Positions 6,385 to 10,700 of a stretch of DNA of 10,700 bases are shown in pieces. The position numbers and the translations under genes are program-made. The stretch is from Lachnospiraceae bacterium (lineage in GTDB: Bacteria; Bacillota; Clostridia; Lachnospirales; Lachnospiraceae). The stretch is from positions 1 through 10,700 of the forward strand of contig VSNH01000209.1 of assembly GCA_009774215.1 (NCBI GenBank), read 5' to 3'. Below the pieces are notes generated by a model. It saw only the letters and a program-made list of their open reading frames with translations. It was not told the DNA's origin and searched no databases. Each line of letters starts with the position of its first letter. Positions within the stretch are counted from its first letter, which is position 1.

Positions 6385-6563
6385 GGGTTACATTCTTTGT
6401 ATCTTTTACACCTGCTATCCGCCAAAATAGTTATGGTTTATATATTGTAGAAAGTTCTGTGGATGAAATAATTGAGAGTCAAGATAGGAATGTTTTAGGA
6501 TGGTTTCCTATATGGCTGATCAGTTATTTATTGGAATGGCTTTTTTATAATGGTGGTGTATAG
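6378..6563 (+). pseudogene. Possible gene remnant, about 61 codons, no start codon
   Basis: One plus-strand frame is open from 6378 to TAG at 6561-6563 and reads like protein: YGLYIVESSVDEIIESQDRN, then a hydrophobic, aromatic end LGWFPIWLISYLLEWLFYNGGV. No ATG or TTG start with an SD exists; only an internal GTG at 6459 without an SD. It may be the 3' end of a gene whose beginning was lost, or chance. It runs opposite to the DUF5688 leader. I do not recognise a family. Confidence 0.25.
6546..6551 (+). promoter_or_regulatory. Candidate -10 box for the rightward leader
   Basis: An exact TATAAT lies at 6546-6551, but the best -35 at allowed spacing is only TTATTT (6524-6529, 16-base spacer). 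If used, transcription starts near 6558 and gives a leader of about 390 bases before the GTG of the winged-helix gene. Confidence 0.3.
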
Positions 6564-6605
6564 AGAAAAGGAAACAGAGTTGTTTGTTTGAAAAGGAGCC
6601 TTATC

Positions 6606-6659
6606 ATGAGGCGTTCATCCATAATCTATACTTTTAATTCATATCAGGGTGCTGTTTAG
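6606..6659 (+). CDS. Possible leader peptide, 17 residues
   Basis: ATG at 6606 follows AAAAGGAG at a good seven-base spacing and encodes MRRSSIIYTFNSYQGAV before TAG. It lies in the long leader of the winged-helix gene, upstream of a terminator hairpin, so translation could influence attenuation. The peptide shows no codon run that would name a sensed amino acid. It may simply be a chance ORF with a good SD. Confidence 0.3.
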   Translation: MRRSSIIYTFNSYQGAV

Positions 6660-6675
6660 CAACGTTAAAAAGGAG

Positions 6676-6744
6676 ATGTTTCGACAGTTCCATACAGGGT
6701 ACAGGATACATGGTATCTTGCAGACCTGCCTAACGCCAACTTAG
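6676..6744 (+). CDS. Possible second leader ORF, 22 residues
   Basis: ATG at 6676 is directly preceded by AAAAAGGAG, which is too close for efficient initiation. The peptide MFRQFHTGYRIHGILQTCLT-PT ends in TAG at 6742-6744. It follows the 17-residue ORF by 16 bases in the same leader. Weak support; kept because two SD-bearing short ORFs precede an attenuator-like terminator. Confidence 0.2.
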   Translation: MFRQFHTGYRIHGILQTCLTPT

Positions 6745-6874
6745 TTGACATCAGGATGCTTTGATCACAGAGTAATGTTACGAGGAAGGTGTTTATATAG
6801 GGAAAGTGATAAACAGGAGAAATGATATACAGGGTTCATCTGATATGATGAAGAGCAAAAACTTGTGTTTTTGG

Positions 6875-6908
6875 GTGGGAATGTCTTTTGTGGATGTTCC
6901 CACTTTTT
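6875..6908 (+). terminator. Rho-independent terminator or attenuator before the winged-helix gene
   Basis: GTGGGAA (6875-6881) pairs with TTCCCAC (6897-6903) around a 15-base loop, followed by five T. Its end is 26 bases before the gene's GGAGGTG SD. A second small hairpin, AAAAAC-TTGT-GTTTTT (6857-6872), lies directly before it. As no plus-strand gene is seen just upstream, an attenuator in the leader is likely. Confidence 0.75.
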
Positions 6909-6946
6909 ATATACATAAAAATGTTCTGGAATGGGAGGTGAAGAGC

Positions 6947-7552
6947 GTGAAAGAACATATCAAGCATTGGTATCCGAAGGATGAGCGATTTTTCAAAGTG
7001 CTGTCCATTGCAGGAAATGTCAGGCAGGAAGATGCAGCTAAGATAGACATATCAGCAAGCAGGCTTAAAAATATGGAGAAAGACAAACTGATCGAGAAGG
7101 TGACTTATCCATCCAGATATAATAAGAGTCCAGGGAGCAACGTGAGCTATGCGCTGACCAAGAAGGGAAAAGATTTCATCGAGAAAAAGTATGGCATAAG
7201 CAGATGCCAGAATGCCCATGCTGCGGAGCATAACTGTAAAGTGGCTGAAATCATCTGCAATCTGGATAAAAAGGAGATTGATACAGTACAGGCAGAATGG
7301 CAGACAAGGGACCAGATGGAGGAGGCACTGGAGCAGATGAGGCAGGAGGGCGACTATGACCAGTATGATTATTATATGGATTTGTGGAAAGCAGGGCTGA
7401 TCAGTGCCGTGGATGTAGTATACACTTCCGTAAAGACAGGGGAGATGGTGTGCTGTGAAGTGGTGACGAACAGCTATAAAGATTCAGATATACAGGGGAA
7501 AGAGTACTGCGGGGAGATTTTGCAGATGGAGGTTGAATATGTGAGGGTGTGA
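6947..7552 (+). CDS. Winged-helix protein resembling replication-relaxation family
   Basis: This is a 201-residue soluble protein starting at GTG 6947, chosen because GGAGGTG lies eight bases upstream. The open frame extends back to 6806, but that part runs through the terminator hairpin. Residues about 10-85 look like a winged helix: DERFFKVLSIAGNVRQEDAAKI, the recognition-helix candidate SASRLKNMEKDKLIEKV, the wing SNVSYALTKKGKDFIEKKYGI. A second part begins with NAHAAEHNCKVAEII (H91, H95). It contains AVDVVYTSVKTGEMVCCEVVT, with D156 and E171 placed like a PD-(D/E)XK core but without the lysine. This two-part layout resembles Replic_Relax-type proteins, which in some plasmids and elements affect replication or mobilisation. 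The assignment is by pattern only; a DNA-binding regulator is the safest reading. Confidence 0.65.
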   Translation: MKEHIKHWYPKDERFFKVLSIAGNVRQEDAAKIDISASRLKNMEKDKLIEKVTYPSRYNKSPGSNVSYALTKKGKDFIEKKYGISRCQNAHAAEHNCKVAEIICNLDKKEIDTVQAEWQTRDQMEEALEQMRQEGDYDQYDYYMDLWKAGLISAVDVVYTSVKTGEMVCCEVVTNSYKDSDIQGKEYCGEILQMEVEYVRV

Positions 7553-7559
7553 AAAGTAT

Positions 7560-7587
7560 TTGACAAAATGAAAGAGTATGATATTCT
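7560..7587 (+). promoter_or_regulatory. Candidate promoter for the nucleotidyltransferase gene
   Basis: An exact TTGACA (7560-7565) is followed after 16 bases by TATTCT (7582-7587). It starts eight bases after the winged-helix stop codon. The leader then holds a 6-bp hairpin ATACAG/CTGTAT (7594-7613) before the SD at 7627-7635. The poor -10 lowers confidence. Confidence 0.4.
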
Positions 7588-7643
7588 ATAACGATACAGT
7601 TATAAAGCTGTATGGGTGGCATGGGCGGAAGGGAGAAATATAT

Positions 7644-8300
7644 ATGTATTATTTCATTCAGGACAAAGAGTACTTGAAACGCCTAAAGGGCACCTGCAAC
7701 GATATTGTCAATCAATTAGTTCAAAGTATCAATAACGATTCTGTTATGACAGTGAAAGCCTGTCTTGTCGGAAGTGGAGCCAAAAATCTCATAACACAGA
7801 ATGAAGATGAGCCGATAGACTTGGATTACAATTTATGTATTGTAAATACTGAATCTATCAATATTCGGAATGGCTATGAGATAAAAGAGTATGTCAGAAA
7901 GCAGTTTAACAAAGTTCTTAGTTCAAATGGCTGGGATGACTGCGATGATTCAACATCTGTACTTACAACAGGAAATTATTCTTTCCAGAATGGAAATAAA
8001 ACAAAATTCAGCATTGATATCGCAATAACTTGTAAATATCTTAATAATTGGCAGAGACTGATCCATCAAAAAACAGGTTTCGTCAATCGAGACAGATATT
8101 ATTGGAATGAAGTTCAGAATTCAGGGAGGTTGGAAGAAAAGGTGCGCATCCTAAAAGCTGAGGATTTGTGGGACGAGGTGCGGGATACATATCTTGAAAA
8201 GAAGAATTTTTACCTGTGCAGAAATGATCATAATCATCCATCCTTTATTGTATATGTGGAAACAGTTAATCAGGTTTATAATAAATATTGTTGGAACTGA
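7644..8300 (+). CDS. Nucleotidyltransferase-fold protein (pol beta superfamily), 218 residues
   Basis: The protein shows the pol-beta-type nucleotidyltransferase signature: helix-strand leading to LVGSGAKN (G43-S44), then IDLDYNL with D59 and D61, then strand FSIDIAIT with D125 as third carboxylate. The acidic triad for two-metal catalysis is therefore complete. Relatives of this fold include CCA-adding enzymes, 2'-5' OAS, CD-NTases of CBASS, and MNT/AbiEii toxins. The order G-S-G then D-x-D then later D fits OAS/CD-NTase-like as well as other groups. At 218 residues it is shorter than most CD-NTases. A distinctive C-terminal part is RNDHNHPSFIVYVETVNQVYNKY. ATG 7644 has GGAAGGGAG eight bases upstream; the frame also opens earlier at 7578 but without an SD. 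No CBASS effector is visible. Substrate is unknown. Confidence 0.7.
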   Translation: MYYFIQDKEYLKRLKGTCNDIVNQLVQSINNDSVMTVKACLVGSGAKNLITQNEDEPIDLDYNLCIVNTESINIRNGYEIKEYVRKQFNKVLSSNGWDDCDDSTSVLTTGNYSFQNGNKTKFSIDIAITCKYLNNWQRLIHQKTGFVNRDRYYWNEVQNSGRLEEKVRILKAEDLWDEVRDTYLEKKNFYLCRNDHNHPSFIVYVETVNQVYNKYCWN

Positions 8301-8340
8301 AAAGCAAACAATTATTTTATTGTAAGAATATCGAAGAAGA

Positions 8341-8367
8341 GGCTTCCGAACGGGAAGCCCCTTTTTT
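8341..8367 (+). terminator. Strong terminator between convergent genes
   Basis: GGCTTCC (8341-8347) pairs perfectly with GGAAGCC (8353-8359) around a 5-base loop and is followed by CC and six T (8362-8367). It ends the nucleotidyltransferase transcript. On the opposite strand the stem is followed by TCTTCTTC, so it may also serve the convergent leucine-rich-repeat gene, which stops at 8379. Confidence 0.9.
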
Positions 8368-8378
8368 GATACAGTGAT

Positions 8379-9224
8379 TTATGCAACGATGTCTACATCA
8401 AAGTAATAACCAAGAACTTCTAAGGCCTTCTGCCCGTAATACATTTTTAAAAGAATATCCTCTGGGAAACAGCATCTCTTTTCCACGATTGGCTCAAAAT
8501 CGCCTTTTAAGGAAATCTCCTTTAAACAGGGAGTCTTGTTAAAGCCATCAGGCGGGAAGTACAGTGATTCTGCATGGGTCCATAAAGACAGAGATTCCAA
8601 AGCATCTGCACCTGAGAAAGTACTTTTTTCCAATTTGTCAAAGCTGCCTTGTATTTCAAGAGATTTAAGGGAATCGCAGCCGTTGAAAAGATGGCTTCCC
8701 AATTCTTTAATTTGATATCCTAAATCCAGAGTTTCCAGACTGCTGCATCCTGCAAATGCCCTGTCTCTGACATTCTTCAAAATATGGAAATGTGCTTCCT
8801 TTAGGCTCGTGCATCCGTTAAAGGCATCATAGGAAATCGTGTTTAAACCACGCTGTGCCCAAATAGATTTCAGGTTTTTACAGTTTGAAAAGGTTCCTTC
8901 TTTAATGATATGCAGGCTCCTTGGAAGTAGTATATCTTCAAGTTGGCTGCCTGCAAAGCATCTTTTGCCAATCTTTAATCCTTTCGGCAATTTTACATTG
9001 TAGATATGGGAGTTTTCACATGCTTCGTCTTCCAAATATTCCACACCTTCCTCTATGCAGAGTAGGTTGATCATCAGATAATCGAAGCAATGAGGCCCAA
9101 TGCGATCAATCTGCATTCCCTTGTATTGATGCGGGATAATAAGGTAATCCAGCCTTTCCCACATCATGCTGTGATTACATTTGACTAATGTGTTAGTTTT
9201 TGGGTCTATAACGAATCTTTCCAT
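8379..9224 (-). CDS. Leucine-rich repeat protein, BspA/LRR_5 type, cytoplasmic
   Basis: This 281-residue protein contains about eight BspA-like (LRR_5) repeats of 20-23 residues. Each has the I-x-x-x-x-F-x-x-C-x-x-L pattern, for example IGKRCFAGSQLEDILLP, IKEGTFSNCKNLKSI, ISYDAFNGCTSLKEA, VRDRAFAGCSSLETLDL, LGSHLFNGCDSLKSLEI. These solenoids bind proteins. Most bacterial BspA-like proteins are secreted or wall-anchored, but this one has no signal peptide, LPXTG motif or membrane segment, so it should act in the cytoplasm. The N-terminus (MERFVIDPKTNTLVKC) and the C-terminal 60 residues are outside the repeats. The start at 9224 has an exact AAGGAGG at good spacing. It is a single gene, convergent with the nucleotidyltransferase gene. 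Partner and role are unknown. Confidence 0.88.
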   Translation of the reverse strand: MERFVIDPKTNTLVKCNHSMMWERLDYLIIPHQYKGMQIDRIGPHCFDYLMINLLCIEEGVEYLEDEACENSHIYNVKLPKGLKIGKRCFAGSQLEDILLPRSLHIIKEGTFSNCKNLKSIWAQRGLNTISYDAFNGCTSLKEAHFHILKNVRDRAFAGCSSLETLDLGYQIKELGSHLFNGCDSLKSLEIQGSFDKLEKSTFSGADALESLSLWTHAESLYFPPDGFNKTPCLKEISLKGDFEPIVEKRCCFPEDILLKMYYGQKALEVLGYYFDVDIVA

Positions 9225-9409
9225 ATAAATTTCCTCCTTTTTTGATTTTCATATTGTTAGTATCTCATACGAAAAATTAGATTTCCAGAGAGAGGGGATT
9301 AAAAACGTGACAATGGAGCACGAAAGGAAGAAAGTGCTTATTAGAATCTGAAGTGACATGAATAAGTGAATCACAGTATTCAGCCTTTTTTGCTATTAGC
9401 TGGCAATAA

Positions 9410-9438
9410 TTGACATGGTATTAGCATAGCGATATAAT
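9410..9438 (+). promoter_or_regulatory. Exact consensus sigma-A promoter
   Basis: TTGACA (9410-9415) and TATAAT (9433-9438) are separated by exactly 17 bases, a perfect match to the housekeeping consensus. Transcription would start near 9445, about 33 bases before the ATG of the 29-codon ORF. I see no convincing terminator before the membrane protease gene, so the same transcript may cover both. Confidence 0.85.
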
Positions 9439-9477
9439 GAAACGAAGGAAGAGTGTAGTCTGGAGGGACTGAATTCT

Positions 9478-9567
9478 ATGCGGAAAAGTAGAGGAACAAT
9501 TTGGAGATTAAAGAAACCTCTGCTAGAATTTCCAGAAGGACTTTTGTTAGTGGCTTACAAAAACTGA
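9478..9567 (+). CDS. Small peptide, 29 residues, behind a consensus promoter
   Basis: ATG 9478 follows GGAGGG by about ten bases and encodes MRKSRGTIWRLKKP-LLEFPEGLLLVAYKN before TGA. The first half is basic and the second half hydrophobic, a shape seen in peptide precursors, small membrane-acting peptides and leader peptides. It is too short and polar to be a certain membrane helix. Support for expression is unusually good: perfect promoter, good SD, start 33 bases after the predicted transcription start. The next plus-strand gene encodes an M50-like membrane protease, so a peptide-protease pair is possible. A type I toxin with antisense RNA, or a leader for the downstream gene, are alternatives. 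No family is recognised. Confidence 0.5.
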   Translation: MRKSRGTIWRLKKPLLEFPEGLLLVAYKN

Positions 9568-9599
9568 AATTATATTAAAAATGTAGACTGCAGAAGTAG

Positions 9600-9872
9600 T
9601 CAGGGTGCAAAGAACATTAGTATAATACTTACAATATATATTACCAACGTGATTAACGTAGCCCATACTGCTTCACAGTTACGAACCCTTTCAAGCATAA
9701 GAGGAACCTGCCATGACAGAAACGTTGTGATTAAAATGAAGAGAGCATGGATATTAATGTGCTGAAAAGCCAAATAGTCATATATGCAGCAAAACAGCGG
9801 GGGTATGACACAGAAGATGAAACTCATCAATAGCAAGAGACTAACCAGACTGAAACTTTCACATTCATCCAT
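9600..9872 (-). CDS. Doubtful 90-residue membrane protein ORF
   Basis: This minus-strand frame would encode three hydrophobic segments: SLVSLLLLMSFIFCVIPPLF, HALFILITTFLSWQVPLM and WATLITLVIYIVSIILMFF. That pattern looks more coherent than chance. However, there is no SD before the ATG at 9872. The 5' third overlaps the start of the plus-strand protease gene, and the frame remains open beyond the ATG. Long hydrophobic reverse-strand frames arise easily in AT-rich DNA. I keep it only as a candidate. Confidence 0.25.
   Translation of the reverse strand: MDECESFSLVSLLLLMSFIFCVIPPLFCCIYDYLAFQHINIHALFILITTFLSWQVPLMLERVRNCEAVWATLITLVIYIVSIILMFFAP
9619..9647 (-). promoter_or_regulatory. Candidate antisense promoter facing the 29-codon ORF
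   Basis: On the minus strand TTGGTA (9642-9647) and TATACT (9619-9624) are spaced by 17 bases. A transcript from about 9612 leftward would be antisense to the 29-codon ORF. A bulged stem CCTTCTG/CAGAGG followed by TTTCTTT (within 9510-9539) could end it. AT-rich DNA yields such matches by chance. Confidence 0.3.
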
Positions 9873-10548
9873 GTTTTTTCTAAGTGATGTAAGTATATTG
9901 GTCGTTTTGTTCTGTGTAGTATTTATTGCTTTTCATCTCCTTCCTTGTGCAGTTTGTATTTTATTGCCCTATGCTATATGTACAGCATTTGGATTGATAT
10001 TATATTTGTTTCTTGTACCTTTGCATGAAGCAGGTCATTTCTATGCTTCATTATACTACATAAAAAGATATAATATTCCAGCAAAAGTGTATATCAAACG
10101 TGCCATGACAACTTCTGCAGAATGGGAGAATTTTGGTTATAATAAAGCTGTTATAATTCTGAAAAGTGGCAGTTGGATAAAAACAGGATATTGTTTGGTT
10201 ATGTTCTTTTTGATATTGAGGGCAGTGCATAGCAAATGCAGCATGGTGTTTTTGCTTACAATAATTTTTGAATATTCTATAAACTGTACACCGATAAGAA
10301 ATGGAAATGATTATGATTTGATACAGAATATTGAAAAGTTTTACGGGGAAAAGGATTATGTGGACAAGTACAGAAGGGTATTGGAAAAATTCCATAAAGC
10401 CAGAATTGCTGTATGGGGAATTTTGTGGCAGATAATTATAATTGTATTATCAGTTGTTATATTATATCTGCTATACGAAGCTCCGTTTGATGTGATTGAA
10501 GTTTTGGAGGATTTTATAATGGATTACTGCTACGGGAAACAGTGCTAA
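9784..10548 (+). CDS. Membrane zinc metalloprotease, M50-like (HEAGH)
   Basis: This protein of up to 254 residues has hydrophobic segments at about 36-54, 56-80, 135-147, 153-164 and 210-230. At the end of the second segment lies HEAGH (81-85), the HExxH zincin motif embedded in a membrane helix (LYLFLVPLHEAGHFYASLYY), as in site-2-protease-like M50 enzymes. A second motif, NCTPIRNGNDYD (167-178), sits where M50 proteases carry N-x-x-P-x-x-x-x-D-G; D176 or D178 could be the third zinc ligand. The start is uncertain: ATGs at 9784, 9817 and 9871 are all in frame and none has a clear SD. Starting at 9871 would still keep all membrane segments. Codon use is AT-rich compared with genes further left. 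Substrate is unknown; the 29-residue peptide upstream is one candidate, and activation of a regulator is another. Confidence 0.7.
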   Translation: MQQNSGGMTQKMKLINSKRLTRLKLSHSSMFFLSDVSILVVLFCVVFIAFHLLPCAVCILLPYAICTAFGLILYLFLVPLHEAGHFYASLYYIKRYNIPAKVYIKRAMTTSAEWENFGYNKAVIILKSGSWIKTGYCLVMFFLILRAVHSKCSMVFLLTIIFEYSINCTPIRNGNDYDLIQNIEKFYGEKDYVDKYRRVLEKFHKARIAVWGILWQIIIIVLSVVILYLLYEAPFDVIEVLEDFIMDYCYGKQC

Positions 10549-10579
10549 AAGAAAATTTGTACAGGGGAGAAAATGGCTT

Positions 10580-10700
10580 ATGAATATACTTGTGATCGGG
10601 AATGGGTTTGATCTGGCACATGGGTTGCCTAAGAAGTATATGGAGATTTATGGAAGGATCAGGGCGACATATTGATGGAAAATTACATGATTATAATACC
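10580..10700 (+). pseudogene. AbiH family abortive-infection gene, 5' end, frame broken
   Basis: ATG 10580 (GGGGAG ten bases upstream) encodes MNILVIGNGFDLAHGLPKKY. This closely fits the start of AbiH-family proteins: a Rossmann-like IxGNGFDxxHGLxTxY motif, in a family first described in lactococcal phage abortive infection. The frame then closes at TGA 10673-10675 after 31 residues, whereas family members have several hundred. Removing one AT from TATAT at about 10637-10641 would give KKYGDLWKDQGDILMENYM, open to the window end, and restore the family's KYxDF-like step. So a two-base insertion, or a sequencing error, is likely. The window ends at 10700, so the rest cannot be judged. It follows the protease gene by 31 bases. 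Confidence 0.75.

Larger units (their letters stand above)
6275..6946. other. Divergent intergenic region of about 670 bases
   Basis: This region separates the leftward block from the rightward genes. It holds a three-hairpin leader and terminator for DUF5688 on the left. On the right it holds a -10 box, two short SD-bearing ORFs and a terminator for the winged-helix gene. A possible gene remnant lies at 6378-6563. I found no iterons, direct repeats or tRNA remnant that would mark an origin or attachment site. Confidence 0.6.
9225..9783. other. AT-rich intergenic region with a consensus promoter and small ORF
   Basis: About 560 bases with no long recognised gene. It holds the SD of the leucine-rich-repeat gene at its left edge, the exact consensus promoter at 9410-9438, the 29-codon ORF at 9478-9567 and a possible antisense promoter at 9619-9647. 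A 12-codon ORF (9313-9351) without an SD at useful distance, and a weak AT-rich stem followed by six T near 9370-9390, were not convincing. Confidence 0.6.

Noticed and set aside
6745..6773. TTGACA at 6745-6750 as a promoter for the winged-helix gene
   Set aside because: No acceptable -10 box occurs at 15-19 bases downstream.
7401..7622. Minus-strand open frame of 73 codons opposite the winged-helix gene end
   Set aside because: It has low-complexity Ser/Pro/Leu content, no SD, and overlaps the real gene end plus the next promoter.
7644..8300. Classification as a CBASS CD-NTase
   Set aside because: Fold motifs fit loosely, but the protein is short and no effector, Cap2/Cap3 or nuclease partner is adjacent; only the superfamily is supported.
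10051..10395. Minus-strand open frame of 114 codons
   Set aside because: It is antisense to the M50-like gene, has no SD, and the plus strand carries recognisable protease motifs.

Overview
The window looks like an accessory, mobile-element-type region from a Gram-positive Clostridia genome, most likely Lachnospiraceae. The reasons are moderate GC, AGGAGG-type Shine-Dalgarno (SD) sites, and a gene set (Rpn-family nuclease, short RadC, J-domain protein, DUF262, SSB, DUF5688) that recurs in integrative elements of gut Firmicutes. The family assignments come from motif recognition by eye, not from a database search. No tRNA, rRNA, insertion sequence, integrase, attachment site or CRISPR array was recognised.

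Left arm (83-6274), all on the minus strand. In transcription order it carries a DUF5688-type protein, a single-stranded DNA-binding protein, an open frame with no usable start codon, a DUF262 protein with an acidic 12-residue repeat tail, and a Rho-independent terminator. A four-gene operon follows (RadC, J-domain protein, two unknowns). After it come an Rpn-family nuclease with its own good promoter and terminator, and a 76-residue unknown. This looks like the DNA-processing and accessory block of an integrative or conjugative element.

Divergent centre (6275-6946). The left-arm genes and the rightward genes are transcribed away from this 670-base region. On each side a Rho-independent terminator lies just upstream of the first gene's SD site. 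The two leaders therefore look like attenuators, and the rightward one also holds small ORFs.

Right arm (6947-8300), plus strand. It carries a winged-helix protein resembling replication-relaxation proteins, then a 218-residue nucleotidyltransferase-fold protein with a complete acidic triad. A strong terminator follows and sits between convergent genes. A minus-strand cytoplasmic leucine-rich-repeat (BspA/LRR_5 type) protein lies at 8379-9224.

Right end (9225-10700). This part is clearly AT-richer. It has an exact TTGACA-17-TATAAT promoter at 9410-9438, a 29-codon ORF with a good SD, and a membrane protein with an HEAGH zinc-protease motif (M50-like). It ends with the 5' end of an AbiH-family abortive-infection gene whose frame breaks after about 20 codons.

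The most promising items for something new are the 29-residue peptide with the M50-like membrane protease, the small nucleotidyltransferase, the paired attenuated leaders, and an SSB start region in which a hairpin appears to bring a distant SD to the start codon.
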